Positions 26,288 to 35,353 of a DNA stretch of 64,000 nucleotides are shown piece by piece. This DNA is from Phycisphaeraceae bacterium (GTDB taxonomy: Bacteria > Planctomycetota > Phycisphaerae > Phycisphaerales > UBA1924): positions 1 to 64,000 of the forward strand of contig JAHCJE010000003.1 of the NCBI GenBank assembly GCA_026128865.1. The letters run 5' to 3'. The notes under the pieces are model-generated. The model was not told where the DNA came from and made no database searches. It saw only the letters and a program-made list of their open reading frames with translations. How positions within the stretch are numbered: position 1 is the stretch's first letter; each line of letters starts with the position of its first letter. The position numbers and the translations under genes were made by a program.

Positions 26288-27424
26288 ATGCCCCAGGCCA
26301 CCGCCACGCCGCTGCGACTGCTGGTCGTCCTGCCCTCCTGGTTGGGCGACGTGGTGATGGCCACGCCCGCGCTGCGTCTGCTGCGCGACCGCCTGCGCGG
26401 CTCGTTCATCGCGGGGCTTGTGCGCCCGGAGATGCGCGAGGTGCTCGCGGGCACGGACCTGCTCGACGAGTTGCACGCCGATCGCAAGGGCGGGGTGATG
26501 GGGCCGAAGCACGTGGCGGCCCGGCTGCGGCCGAGGCGGTACGACTCCGCGCTGCTGCTGACCAACTCATTCTCGAGCGCGCTGGCAGCTCGCGTCGCCG
26601 GCATCCCGCGGCGCGTCGGGTATGACCGCGATGCGCGGGGGATGCTCCTGACCCATTCGATCCGCGCGATGGAGCGCGAGGGCAGCAGCGCGCTGCGGCG
26701 GCGCTGGGCGCCTGTGCCGGCGGTGCGGTACTACCTCGACGCAGCGTGCGAACTGCTTCGGTGCGCCGGCATCGACCCGCCCTCCATGCCCGATGACCCG
26801 GCCTCGCTGCCGGCAGGCATCGCCCTCGAACTCGCGACGACGCCGGAGGAGGAGCGGGCTGCGGACGAGTTGCTCGAACGCGCCGGCCTCGCACTGGACG
26901 CGCCGTTCGCCGTGCTGAACCCGGGCGGCAACGACCCGGCCAAGCGCTGGCCCGCGGACAGGTTCGCCCATCTCGCCGAGCACCTGGCGAGCACGCACGG
27001 CCTCGTCGTGCTGGTCAACGGCTCGCCCTCGGAGCGAGACCTGGCGGCGGAGGTCTGTCGCGGCGCGGGATCGCGGGCGGTCTCGCTGCCGGAAGCGGGC
27101 GTGGGGATCGGATCGCTGAAGGCGGTCGTTCGTCGGGCGCGGCTGATGGTGACGAACGACACCGGCCCTCGCCACCTCGCGGCGGCGTTCGGCACGCCGC
27201 TCGTCTCGCTCTTCGGCCCGACCGACCACCGCTGGACGACCATCCCGACGCGCCCGCTGGCCAGCGGCGAACCGTCGGAAGCGATCCTGCTCGCCGACCC
27301 CACCCTTGAGGCGAACGAACTGGCGAACGACCACCCGGAGCGGTGCCGGATCGACCGCATCGGGTTCGAGGTGGTGTGCGAGGCCGTGGAGCGGGCGCTC
27401 GCGCTCAACGAGCCGCGCGCGTGA
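26288..27424 (+). CDS. Glycosyltransferase family 9 (heptosyltransferase II-like)
   Basis: 378 residues. The N-terminal Rossmann half begins LLVVLPSWLGDVVMATPALR, the heptosyltransferase hallmark, and the C-terminal half has LNPGGNDPAKRWP and TNDTGPRHLAAAFGTP, then FGPTDHRW for nucleotide-sugar binding. It would transfer a heptose from an NDP-heptose to a lipid A-core or other glycolipid. The ATG at 26288 is chosen because the upstream open frame covers the intergenic repeats. The final residues (NEPRA) and stop codon are supplied by the left arm of a large palindrome. Confidence 0.85.
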   Translation: MPQATATPLRLLVVLPSWLGDVVMATPALRLLRDRLRGSFIAGLVRPEMREVLAGTDLLDELHADRKGGVMGPKHVAARLRPRRYDSALLLTNSFSSALAARVAGIPRRVGYDRDARGMLLTHSIRAMEREGSSALRRRWAPVPAVRYYLDAACELLRCAGIDPPSMPDDPASLPAGIALELATTPEEERAADELLERAGLALDAPFAVLNPGGNDPAKRWPADRFAHLAEHLASTHGLVVLVNGSPSERDLAAEVCRGAGSRAVSLPEAGVGIGSLKAVVRRARLMVTNDTGPRHLAAAFGTPLVSLFGPTDHRWTTIPTRPLASGEPSEAILLADPTLEANELANDHPERCRIDRIGFEVVCEAVERALALNEPRA

Positions 27425-27489
27425 GGAAGCGGTCTCACGTGCGAGAGTGATCTCGTGAGAGGACCGCTTGCTCACGCGCGCGGCTCGTT
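27407..27489. repeat. Large palindrome spanning the GT9 stop codon
   Basis: The outer 19-base arms (27407-27425 and 27471-27489) are perfect complements. Inner arms AAGCGGTC/GACCGCTT and TCTCAC/GTGAGA extend the stem to roughly 32 bases around a 16-base loop (27439-27454). There is no T-tract. It looks like a REP/MITE-type element rather than a simple terminator. A short piece like its right arm (GCTTGCTCACG) recurs near 32486. Confidence 0.7.
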
Positions 27490-27524
27490 CGTTGCGCGAG
27501 GGTGCTTCAAGCGGCGCACGACAA

Positions 27525-27553
27525 CGGCCGCCCCGAAAGACTCGGAGCGGCCG
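27525..27553 (-). terminator. Stem-loop terminator of the H1-like gene
   Basis: Twelve-base arms CGGCCGCTCCGA / TCGGGGCGGCCG (one wobble) around GTCTT, about 28 bases after the stop on the minus strand, followed by TTGTC. Confidence 0.6.
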
Positions 27554-27580
27554 TCCGTGTGCGGTGGATGTCTCGCCCGA

Positions 27581-27928
27581 TCAGGCGGCCTTGCGGACGC
27601 GCCGGCGGGTCGTCGAGGAGGGCGACCAGGCGATGAACGCCGGGGTCGTCGAGGACGCGGTGGTGCGACGGCGGGTCGCGCGCTTGGCGGCGGTCCGCTT
27701 GGCCGTCGTCCGCTTGGCGGCGGGGCGCTTGGCCGCTGTCCGCTTGGCGGTGGTGCGCTTGGCCGTGGTGCGCTTGGCGGCGGGGCGCTTGGTCGCTGTC
27801 CGCTTGGCGGTGGTGCGCTTGGCGGCGGGCCGTTTGGTGGCGGTGCGCTTCGCCGTGCGACGCTTGGTCGCGGTGTGGCGGGCGGTGCGCCTGGTCGTCC
27901 TGCTGGTCCTGCGAGTTCTGGTTGCCAT
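27581..27928 (-). CDS. Histone H1-like (HC2/AlgP-type) DNA-binding protein
   Basis: 115 residues, extremely basic. Almost the whole protein is a pentad repeat of the form T-A/T-A/T-K-R or P-A-A-K-R (for example KRTTAKRTATKRPAAKR), with an Arg/Thr-rich start and a C-terminal segment TPAFIAWSPSS. Such proteins bind DNA through charge and organise the nucleoid, as eukaryotic H1 tails and chlamydial Hc2 do. ATG 27928 follows AGGAGAACAGC. The DNA is itself a short tandem repeat, so the number of pentads may vary between strains. The gene stands alone and ends in its own terminator. Confidence 0.8.
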   Translation of the reverse strand: MATRTRRTSRTTRRTARHTATKRRTAKRTATKRPAAKRTTAKRTATKRPAAKRTTAKRTTAKRTAAKRPAAKRTTAKRTAAKRATRRRTTASSTTPAFIAWSPSSTTRRRVRKAA

Positions 27929-28201
27929 GTGCTGTTCTCCTGGCTCGTGTTCCGTGCTTCGGCTGGTCCCCGGGGGAGCGACGCGCCCCCGCCTCTCGGG
28001 TCGCCATCAGGCCGGGCGACGCGGGCCGTAACGCCCGCCACACCCGACGCCGCGGCCCGAACGAGAACCGTCGGCGGACTTGCCCATCGACACTTCAAAC
28101 CCCCGGCATGAGAATTTGCGCGCGGATTCGGCCGACATTCGCTCCGACGCACCCCTTTTCTCTCGCCAACAATCACCTTCACGCCCCGCAGGAGCCGCCT
28201 C

Positions 28202-29575
28202 GTGACCCCCCCCAACCAGTCCTGGACGCCCGATTCCTGGCGATCCAGGCCAGCGCAGCACGGCTTCGACTACCCCGACGCGGGCGCGCTGGAGGCCGCG
28301 CTGGCTAAACTCCGCTCGCTCCCCCCCCTCGTGACCTCGTTCGAGATCGAGCGGCTGAAGTCCCAACTCGCCGAGGCCCAGGAGGGGCGGCGGTTCCTGC
28401 TCCAGGGGGGCGACTGCGCCGAGACGCTCGCCGACTGCCGCCCCGAGACCATCACGAGCAAACTGAAGATTCTGCTCCAGATGTCGCTGGTGCTGGTGCA
28501 CGGCCTGAACAAGCCGGTCATCCGCGTCGGGAGGTTCGCGGGGCAGTACGCCAAGCCGCGGTCCAGCCCGACGGAGTCGCGCGATGGGCCGGACGGCCGG
28601 TGCACGCTCCCGTCGTACTTCGGCGATCTGATCAACGGCGCGGAGTTTGACGATCGTGCCCGCACGCCGGACCCGCACCTGATGGTCCGCGGCTACCAGC
28701 ACGCGGCGATGACGCTGAACTTCATCCGCTCGCTGCTCGAAGGCGGGTTCGCCGACGTGCACCACCCCGAGTACTGGGACCTCTCGTTCCTGCATCACGC
28801 GGACCTCCCGCCGGAGCGCAAGGCGGACTACGAGCGGGTGAGCGCGAGCCTCGCGCAGGCGCTGAAGTTCATGGAGGCGCTGGGCGAGGCGCGGATCGAA
28901 GAACTGACGCGGGTCGAGTTCTACACCAGCCACGAGGGGCTGAACCTGCTCTACGAGAGCGCGCAGACGAGGCGCGTGCCGCGGCGGACGGGCTGGTACG
29001 ACCTGACCACGCACATGCCCTGGATCGGCGACCGGACTCGCGCGCTGGACGGCGCGCACGTCGAGTTCTTCCGGGGCGTGGCGAACCCGGTCGGCGTGAA
29101 ACTCGGGCACGGCACGAAGCCGGACGAGGCGGTCGCCCTCGCCCGCGCGCTCAACCCCGCGGACGAGCCGGGCAAACTCGCCCTCATCACGCGGATGGGC
29201 GCGCACCGCGTTCGCGAGACCCTGCCGCCGATCCTCGACGCGGTCCGGCGCGAGGGCGTCCGCGTGCTGTGGGTCTGCGACCCGATGCACGGCAACACGA
29301 CGACGACCTCGACGGGTGTCAAGACGCGGTCGTTCGACGCCATCGCCGAGGAACTCGAACGGACGATCGACGCCCATCGCGAGGCGGGAACCGGCCTCGG
29401 CGGGGTCCACTTCGAACTCACGGGCGAGGACGTGACCGAGTGCCTCGGGGGCGCGGCCGGGGTGACCGAGGAGGCCCTGACCCGCAACTACGCCTCCCCC
29501 TGCGACCCCCGGCTGAACTACCAGCAGTCGCTCGAACTCGCCTTCCGCCTCCGCGCCCGCCTGGCGGGGACGTGA
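28202..29575 (+). CDS. aroF: 3-deoxy-7-phosphoheptulonate synthase, class II
   Basis: First enzyme of the shikimate pathway: condenses phosphoenolpyruvate and erythrose 4-phosphate to DAHP. 457 residues, normal for the plant-like class II (AroA-II). Visible motifs are FLLQGGDCAE, VIRVGRFAGQYAKPRSSPTE, YTSHEGLNLLYE, WIGDRTR and WVCDPMHGNT, covering substrate and metal ligands. It starts with GTG 28202 and the N-terminal SWTPDSWRSRPAQH matches family starts. No regulatory ACT-like part is present. It stands alone, with GC palindromes after it. The gene symbol is a convention; class II genes are also named aroG or aroH. Confidence 0.92.
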   Translation: MTPPNQSWTPDSWRSRPAQHGFDYPDAGALEAALAKLRSLPPLVTSFEIERLKSQLAEAQEGRRFLLQGGDCAETLADCRPETITSKLKILLQMSLVLVHGLNKPVIRVGRFAGQYAKPRSSPTESRDGPDGRCTLPSYFGDLINGAEFDDRARTPDPHLMVRGYQHAAMTLNFIRSLLEGGFADVHHPEYWDLSFLHHADLPPERKADYERVSASLAQALKFMEALGEARIEELTRVEFYTSHEGLNLLYESAQTRRVPRRTGWYDLTTHMPWIGDRTRALDGAHVEFFRGVANPVGVKLGHGTKPDEAVALARALNPADEPGKLALITRMGAHRVRETLPPILDAVRREGVRVLWVCDPMHGNTTTTSTGVKTRSFDAIAEELERTIDAHREAGTGLGGVHFELTGEDVTECLGGAAGVTEEALTRNYASPCDPRLNYQQSLELAFRLRARLAGT

Positions 29576-29634
29576 CGCTCGAGGCGGGGCCTCCCCCCCT
29601 TGGGGCGGGGCGTTGCATTCGGGCCTTCCATCTT

Positions 29635-29658
29635 GGGGCGGGGTCTCGCAGGCCCCGT
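29635..29658. repeat. Dispersed GC palindrome, diverged copy
   Basis: GGGGCGGGG followed by TCTCGCA and GGCCCCGT. It differs from the 26241 and 60047 copies only in the loop and arm edge. A shortened related piece (GGCGGGGCCTCC) lies at 29583-29594. Confidence 0.5.
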
Positions 29659-29745
29659 CTTCTTCTCCTCTTCTCTCCTCCGTCAAGTCGCTCACTCGAA
29701 AGGCCGATCCACCCCTCGGGCCACGTCGCCCGTGTGGAGGCCTCC

Positions 29746-30219
29746 GTGCCACGCCAGAGAACGACCGGCACTACCCGCGAGCGTCAGGCAACGGGCGCGG
29801 AGGGCGCGACCCGCACCCGGCGTGCGGCCTCGCGCTCCGACGAACGGCGCACACCCCCCCCAATATCCAAGTCCACGACCGCTCGCCCGAGGCTGCGGCT
29901 CGTCCGTGAGGCCATCGACCCCGACGCGCCGATCCCCTTCAACCGGCGCGCGGCGGATCGTGGTCCCGCACTGGGAGAAGCGATCGCGACGTTCACAGGT
30001 CCGCACGGGTTCGCCGCGCTGGCTCGCGTGCGTCTGCGGGATTCGAGTGAGGGGGGCCTGGGTCTTCGTTCACCGTTGGCGGTCGAGCCGGGAGCGATCG
30101 CCACACTGACGCCCGTGCATGCCGGTGGCCTTCCCGAGTCGGCGATCGTGGTTCGTTGCACTGGTCGGGCGGGGGCGTATCACCTGGGCCTGCGCCGCCT
30201 GAGCGCACCGGCTGCCTGA
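29746..30219 (+). CDS. PilZ-like domain protein
   Basis: 157 residues from GTG 29746, which has GGAGG 5 bases upstream. The first ~60 residues are Thr/Arg-rich and probably disordered. The C-terminal part has FNRRAADRG, then VRLRDSSEGGLGLRSPLAVE and AYHLGLRRL, which follow the PilZ pattern RR...D-x-S-x-G-G...G. PilZ domains bind cyclic di-GMP and control motility or polysaccharide output. The first RxxxR element is only partly matched, so binding is uncertain. Confidence 0.6.
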   Translation: MPRQRTTGTTRERQATGAEGATRTRRAASRSDERRTPPPISKSTTARPRLRLVREAIDPDAPIPFNRRAADRGPALGEAIATFTGPHGFAALARVRLRDSSEGGLGLRSPLAVEPGAIATLTPVHAGGLPESAIVVRCTGRAGAYHLGLRRLSAPAA

Positions 30220-30243
30220 CGCCGTTCCTTCGGGGCGGTTCCT

Positions 30244-30804
30244 TCAGGCACCCTTCACCCGCTTCATTTCTTCAACGATCGCCCTGAAGCGTTCCGACAT
30301 CGCCTCCAGCGCCGCGGGGATGACGCGCACGCCGCCCACGACCTCGATGAAGTTCACGTCGCCGTTCCAGCGCGGAACGAGGTGCACGTGCAGGTGCTGG
30401 GGCACGCCCGCGCCGGCGGCGCGCCCCTGGTTGATCCCGATGTTGATGCCCTGCGGCTCGAGCGTGCGTTGCAGCAGGTCGGCGGCCAGTTCCGTCAGAC
30501 GCCAGAGCGAGGCCCGCTGGGCAGGCTCGTAGTCCAGCAGCGTCGGCCTCGCTTCGCCCAGCGCGACGAGCAGGTGGCCGTTGGCATAGGGGAAGGCGTT
30601 GAGCAGGATGATGCCCTCGGCGTCGCGATAGATCACGTGGTTGCGCCGGTCGGCTGCGGGATCGCGCCAGCAGTCGAGCAGGAAGGAGCCGGACCCCGCC
30701 GCTGGGGGGCCTGCGGCTCGCTCGCGGGCTTCGAGGGCTTCGAGATACTCCAGCCGCCACGGGGCGTGAAGCCCGCGCCGGCCCGTGGTGCCTTCGTCGG
30801 CCAT
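30244..30804 (-). CDS. HIT-family nucleotide hydrolase (Ap4A phosphorylase-like)
   Basis: 186 residues with the histidine triad PQHLHVHLVPRW near residues 135-146, where the middle His is the nucleophile. The preceding ILLNAFPYANGHLLVAL block is the typical HIT substrate wall. Family members cleave nucleoside polyphosphates such as Ap4A or AMP conjugates. The start at 30804 has a TAGCGT box about 6 bases upstream and no ribosome site, so the message may be leaderless. It is divergent from the leucyl aminopeptidase gene. Confidence 0.85.
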   Translation of the reverse strand: MADEGTTGRRGLHAPWRLEYLEALEARERAAGPPAAGSGSFLLDCWRDPAADRRNHVIYRDAEGIILLNAFPYANGHLLVALGEARPTLLDYEPAQRASLWRLTELAADLLQRTLEPQGINIGINQGRAAGAGVPQHLHVHLVPRWNGDVNFIEVVGGVRVIPAALEAMSERFRAIVEEMKRVKGA

Positions 30805-30846
30805 GCCGCAACGCTACAGCGTGGCCGCACGCGCCGCCACTGCGGA

Positions 30847-30852
30847 TACACT
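30847..30852 (+). promoter_or_regulatory. Candidate -10 box of the leucyl aminopeptidase gene
   Basis: TACACT lies 21 bases before the ATG with AAAGGAG between; no clear -35 box. Confidence 0.4.
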
Positions 30853-30873
30853 CCGCCCACAAAGGAGTTCCCG

Positions 30874-32370
30874 ATGTTCAACAGCATCAAGGCGGGCGGC
30901 ACGGGTCGCGCCGCTGCGCTTGTCCTCGCCCACTTCAAGGGCCAGCACCTCGACGCCGCCTCGAAGAAGCGTGATCCCGACGGTTCCGCGACCGCCGCCC
31001 TGAAGCGGGGCGAGGCGACCGGTGATCTCGGGCGCGTGGTCGAGGCCTTCCCATCCGGACGCGGGGCGCACAATCGGGTGCTCGTGGTGGGCCTGGGGGC
31101 GAAGGACTCGTTCGACGCGGACGCGCTGCGGACGGCGGCGGCGGCGGTCGGGCGTCGGCTCGCCGTCACGCGCGATCCGTCGGCCGAGATCGACGTGCAG
31201 GGAGCGTTGTCAGGCGTCCGCCTCGACGCCGAGCGGGCGGGGTCGGCGTTCGGCGAGGGCCTCGGGCTTGTGGCCTGGAACGCCGACATCCTGAAGGGCG
31301 CGGCCGGCATCAACAGCAACGGCCGGCCCAAGCCGACGCTCGCAGTCCGCTCGGCGCACGCTCCCTTCAACCGCGGGCTGAAGCGGGGCTTGGCGCTCGC
31401 GGAGAGCGCGAACCTCACGCGCACGCTGAGCCAGACGCCCCCGAACGTCGCCACGCCGATGTGGATGGCGGAGCAGGCGCGAAAACTCGCCCGCAAGACC
31501 GGCATGACCTGCACCGTGATCTCGGGCAAGCGTCTGAAGGACGAGCGGCTGACCGGCATCGCCACGGTCGGCGCGGCGAGCGAGAATGAGCCGTGCCTGA
31601 TCCGCCTGGAGTATCGGCCGAAGGGTGGGCGAGCGGGCGGCAAGCCGGTGGTCCTCATCGGCAAGACGATGTGCTACGACTCGGGCGGGCTGAGCCTGAA
31701 GATCAACAACACCATGGCGGGCATGAAGCGCGACAAGGACGGGGGGTGCGCGGTGCTGGGCGCGATGCACGCCGTCGCCACGACGATCCGGCCGAAGCGC
31801 CGCGTCGTGGCCCTGCTGGCTGCGGCGGAGAACGCGATCAGCGACGAGGCCTACCGCCCGGACGACGTGCTCACCTTCCGCAACGGCGTGACCGTCGAGG
31901 TGACCAACACCGACGCCGAGGGACGGCTGGTGCTGGCCGACGCGCTGTGCTGGGCGTGTGAGCGCGAGAACCCGGAGTGCATCATCGACCTGGCGACGCT
32001 GACGGGCGGCGTTGTGATCGCGCTCGGCTCGACGTTCGCGGGCCTGTGGTGCGACGACGACGCGCTGCGCGCCCGCATCGAGGCGGCGAGCGCGGCGAGC
32101 GGCGAGCGCGTCTGGCGCCTGCCGCACCATGCCGAGTACCGCGACATGATGAAATCGACGGTGGCGGACATCCTGAACAGCAACCCGAACCGCAAGGCCC
32201 ACCCGATCCAGGGCGCGGCGTTCCTGTCGTACTTCGTGGAGAAGGGCGTGCCGTGGGCGCACATCGACATCGCGGGTGTGCACGTGGCGGACTCGGACAA
32301 GGGGCCGTTCGTGGCGGGGCCGACGGGGTGGGGGGCGCGTCTGCTGGCGGAACTCATGACGGGCATGTGA
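30874..32370 (+). CDS. pepA: Leucyl aminopeptidase, M17 family
   Basis: A 498-residue cytosolic metallo-aminopeptidase that removes N-terminal residues from peptides. The M17 catalytic block is intact: GKTMCYDSGGLSLK gives Lys264, Asp269 and Lys276 in the PepA spacing, and NTDAEGRLVLADAL gives the second metal and catalytic residues. ATG 30874 follows AAAGGAGTT. The N-terminal domain (first ~160 residues) is of normal M17 type. In some bacteria PepA also binds DNA, but nothing here speaks for that. Confidence 0.92.
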   Translation: MFNSIKAGGTGRAAALVLAHFKGQHLDAASKKRDPDGSATAALKRGEATGDLGRVVEAFPSGRGAHNRVLVVGLGAKDSFDADALRTAAAAVGRRLAVTRDPSAEIDVQGALSGVRLDAERAGSAFGEGLGLVAWNADILKGAAGINSNGRPKPTLAVRSAHAPFNRGLKRGLALAESANLTRTLSQTPPNVATPMWMAEQARKLARKTGMTCTVISGKRLKDERLTGIATVGAASENEPCLIRLEYRPKGGRAGGKPVVLIGKTMCYDSGGLSLKINNTMAGMKRDKDGGCAVLGAMHAVATTIRPKRRVVALLAAAENAISDEAYRPDDVLTFRNGVTVEVTNTDAEGRLVLADALCWACERENPECIIDLATLTGGVVIALGSTFAGLWCDDDALRARIEAASAASGERVWRLPHHAEYRDMMKSTVADILNSNPNRKAHPIQGAAFLSYFVEKGVPWAHIDIAGVHVADSDKGPFVAGPTGWGARLLAELMTGM

Positions 32371-32558
32371 TCGACCTTTGGCGAGGCATACCCTCGGCGT
32401 ATCCCCACCTGCGCCCGTACAATGAAGATCGAACGCAGGATGGTTGAGAAACTCGGCCACGGGAGGGCCTTCGTTGTGGAAGGACGCTTGCTCACGAAGT
32501 CACTCCCCCCACTCCGTGCGGTCGCCTTGCGTTCCTGCAGAGAGGAGTGTTGAGTGCG

Positions 32559-33980
32559 ATGATCCGCGACCTGCGAGAGTTGCCGCTGTCGGGCGACATC
32601 GAGGCGGATCTCTGCATTGTCGGCGCGGGAGCGGCCGGGATCACTATCGCACGCCGGTTTACCGGTTCCAACGCCAGTGTTTGCCTGATCGAGTCTGGCG
32701 CGCTGGCGTTCGACGAGTCGGTGCAGGATATGTACCGCGGCGAGAGCGCGGGGACATACTACGGGCTGCATACCACGCGCCTGCGGTACTTCGGGGGGGC
32801 GACGAACCACTGGACTGGCGTGTGCGGGCTGCAGGACCCGATGGACTTTCAACCGCGCCCCTGGATCGGGTCTCCTGGATGGCCAATTACTCGGAGCGAG
32901 TTGATGCCGTTCTACGAACGAGCCCACGAGATCCTCGACCTAGGCCCGTTCGAATACGATCTGAGCCGCGTGGCACCCGAGCGTCGGTTCCCTGCGTTCG
33001 ATCCCGATAAGCTCACGATCAGAGTTCTGCGCTCTAGCCCTCCAACTCGGTTCAACGAGAAGTATGTCCACCAGATCCGAGACTCGGCCAACGTGCTGTG
33101 CCTTCTGAACGCCAACGCCGTTGACTTCGAGACGACGCACGGGGCATCCCACGTTTCAAGCGTGCGAGTAGCGACAATCGGCGGCGAGAGCCACCTCGTG
33201 CGCGCCCGCGTGGTCGTCCTTGCGTGCGGTGGGTTGGAAAACCCGCGACTGCTGCTGAACGCGTCGGCAACGCCAAATGGGCTCGGAAACGCGAGTGGGC
33301 TTGTCGGTCGCTACTTCGCTGACCATCTTCAGCACCGAAGCATGGCGATCGTAGTCACCAGCGGCGATTGGTGGCAGGCATTCGGCCGCTTTGATCGCGG
33401 AGTCTCGCGCGCAACACCGTCAATCTGCCTTGGCGAAGAGGCGCAGCGCAGAGAAGGTCTACTCAGCTGGCGCGGCGGCCTGTGGCGGACGGACCCGCCG
33501 CCAGGTGTGCGAGCCGGCGCGACCTGCCTTTCCATCTTTGGCCACTGCGAGCAGATGCCATCGACTGACAACCGCGTCGAGCTCGGAGATGAACGCGATG
33601 TTCTCGGACTGCGCCGCATCCGGCTTCATTGGGCCATTTCTGAGACCGAGCGCAGGACCATGGAACGAAGCCTCGTTATCGAGGCCGAGGAGCTCGGCCG
33701 CTTGCGGCTCGGCTTCCTACGGCTGGACGCCAGGCTCGAACCCGGACCGGAACTGAGCAGGGGAATATCGCGCGCCGGGCATCACATGTGCACGACTCGC
33801 ATGAGCGCTGAGCCGCACACAGGTGTCGTGAACACGGACTGCCGCCTGCACGACGTTGAGAACATGTACGTCGCGGGGAGTAGCGTCTTCCCGGCGTGCG
33901 GACAGATCAACCCCACCCTCACGCTCGTGGCGCTCGCCATCCGCTTGGGAGATCATCTTGCGGAACGGCTCGGTGCATAG
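32559..33980 (+). CDS. GMC-family FAD-dependent oxidoreductase
   Basis: 473 residues. The FAD Rossmann motif CIVGAGAAGITIARRF is near the N-terminus, followed by YFGGATNHWTG. The C-terminal GMC block is clear: HHMCTTRMSAEPHTGVVNTD, then NMYVAGSSVFPACGQINPTL. It would oxidise an alcohol, perhaps a sugar hydroxyl, by hydride transfer to FAD. ATG 32559 is preceded by AGGAG at 12 bases; a GTG at 32547 is possible but too close to that site. Base composition is lower in GC than the neighbours, hinting at transfer. It opens the polysaccharide locus; a TACAAT box lies at 32418. Confidence 0.82.
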   Translation: MIRDLRELPLSGDIEADLCIVGAGAAGITIARRFTGSNASVCLIESGALAFDESVQDMYRGESAGTYYGLHTTRLRYFGGATNHWTGVCGLQDPMDFQPRPWIGSPGWPITRSELMPFYERAHEILDLGPFEYDLSRVAPERRFPAFDPDKLTIRVLRSSPPTRFNEKYVHQIRDSANVLCLLNANAVDFETTHGASHVSSVRVATIGGESHLVRARVVVLACGGLENPRLLLNASATPNGLGNASGLVGRYFADHLQHRSMAIVVTSGDWWQAFGRFDRGVSRATPSICLGEEAQRREGLLSWRGGLWRTDPPPGVRAGATCLSIFGHCEQMPSTDNRVELGDERDVLGLRRIRLHWAISETERRTMERSLVIEAEELGRLRLGFLRLDARLEPGPELSRGISRAGHHMCTTRMSAEPHTGVVNTDCRLHDVENMYVAGSSVFPACGQINPTLTLVALAIRLGDHLAERLGA

Positions 33981-34087
33981 CTACTCTGCCCATCCTCAAG
34001 CCCGACCCCGGTACCGCTGCAACACGGTTTCGGTAACATGCGCTCGACGCCACTGACGGGTTCTTTGTGCGATCGGAGATCGACATC

Positions 34088-35353
34088 GTGAACACATGGA
34101 AACCACACGGCCCGCTCGGGCAGGACGACAAACTCTACTTCCTCCACATCCCGAAGACGGCCGGCACCGCGTTGCGCACGTTCCTCGAGTCTCGCTTTGC
34201 CGTCGATGAGATCTGCCCGTACCTCACGACGCCGGAGATCATCCCGCACCCGCCGTCCGCGCTGGCTCGCTACCGGCTTTTCTGCGGGCACCACGGCATG
34301 TACCTGCCGCGGATCATCCGGGCCGAGCCGGCGATCGTCACGGTGCTGCGCGAGCCGATCGAGCGCTGCGTCTCGCACTTCCGCCACCTCCAGGCGACGA
34401 CGAACGACTGGCTGCACGAGAAGGTTCGCGGCAAGACCTTCGAGCAGTTCGTGATGAGCGAGGACGGGGTCGTCGAACTGCTCAACTTCCAGACCCGGTT
34501 TCTCGTGAACGACGACCTGCGGCGCGACTACTACGGCCACTCCGTGCTGCGGCAGACGGACCTGAAGGCGCTCGAGGCGAAGTACGCCGATCCGTCGCAG
34601 CTCGTGCGTGCCACGGCCCTGCTGGACCGGGCTGCGTTCGTCGGCGTGCAGGAGCGCTTCGACGACGGCCTCCGTCTTCTCTCCTACACCTTCGGCTGGC
34701 CCCCCGTCACGACCTTCCCGAAGTACAACACGGCGAAGGTTGCCTTCGATCCGTCGGGCCTGACGCCCGCGGCGATGGACCGGCTCAACGAGCTGACCCT
34801 CCTCGATCGCGCACTCTACGACCACGCTCGCACGCTCTTCGAGTCGCGCCTGGCTCGTGTGACGCCCGAGGCCGCCGAGAACGCCTACCGCGAGGCCATG
34901 CTCGCGCGCCCCCGCCTGCACCGCGTGGCCTATGGCTTCGATCAGCCGATCTTTGGCGACAACTGGCTCACGCGCGAGCGCCCCGAGGGCCAGTGGCGGC
35001 GATGGTCCGGCCCGGGCACGCGCACCACGCTGGACCTGCCGCTCGCGACGGACCGGCCGCTGCTGCTGCGCTTCTTCGTCGGGGCGCAGACGCCTGACGT
35101 GATGGAGTCGATGCGCCTCACCGTCAACGGCGTCGAGCAGGAGCCGGACTGGTGGCCGATGCACGATCCCCCCCGGGCACAGCGCACCTACGAACTCGTC
35201 CTCGAGCCCGATCTACTCCGCCTCAATCCCGCCTACACACGGCTCACGTTCGACGTGAACCGGGTCGTGGTTCCCGCCGAGGAATGGCCGGATCGAACCG
35301 ACAAGCGACGCCTCGCCCTCTACTTCTTCTGGATCGAGGTGAATCCGCGGTAG
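34088..35353 (+). CDS. Sulfotransferase-family protein with C-terminal sugar-binding-like extension
   Basis: About 421 residues. The PAPS 5'-phosphosulfate loop FLHIPKTAGTALRTFLE and the 3'-phosphate motif VLREPIERCVSHF mark a carbohydrate sulfotransferase of the heparan/Golgi type. From about residue 285 a separate beta-rich domain (GQWRRWSGPGTRTTLDLPLA and on to YFFWIEVNPR) resembles a carbohydrate-binding or jelly-roll module. The GTG at 34088 follows GGAG by 9 bases; an earlier GTG at 34067 is possible. It likely sulfates the surface polysaccharide made by this locus. Confidence 0.8.
   Translation: MNTWKPHGPLGQDDKLYFLHIPKTAGTALRTFLESRFAVDEICPYLTTPEIIPHPPSALARYRLFCGHHGMYLPRIIRAEPAIVTVLREPIERCVSHFRHLQATTNDWLHEKVRGKTFEQFVMSEDGVVELLNFQTRFLVNDDLRRDYYGHSVLRQTDLKALEAKYADPSQLVRATALLDRAAFVGVQERFDDGLRLLSYTFGWPPVTTFPKYNTAKVAFDPSGLTPAAMDRLNELTLLDRALYDHARTLFESRLARVTPEAAENAYREAMLARPRLHRVAYGFDQPIFGDNWLTRERPEGQWRRWSGPGTRTTLDLPLATDRPLLLRFFVGAQTPDVMESMRLTVNGVEQEPDWWPMHDPPRAQRTYELVLEPDLLRLNPAYTRLTFDVNRVVVPAEEWPDRTDKRRLALYFFWIEVNPR

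Noticed and set aside
27581-27928. Tandem DNA repeat considered as a CRISPR-like array
   Set aside because: Repeat units are short (15 bases), in frame and without spacers; they encode a Lys/Arg repeat protein. No CRISPR array or cas gene is seen in the window.
27455-28111. Plus-strand Gly/Leu/Arg repeat frames opposite the H1-like gene
   Set aside because: Repetition comes only from the pentad codons on the other strand; no ribosome site or family.
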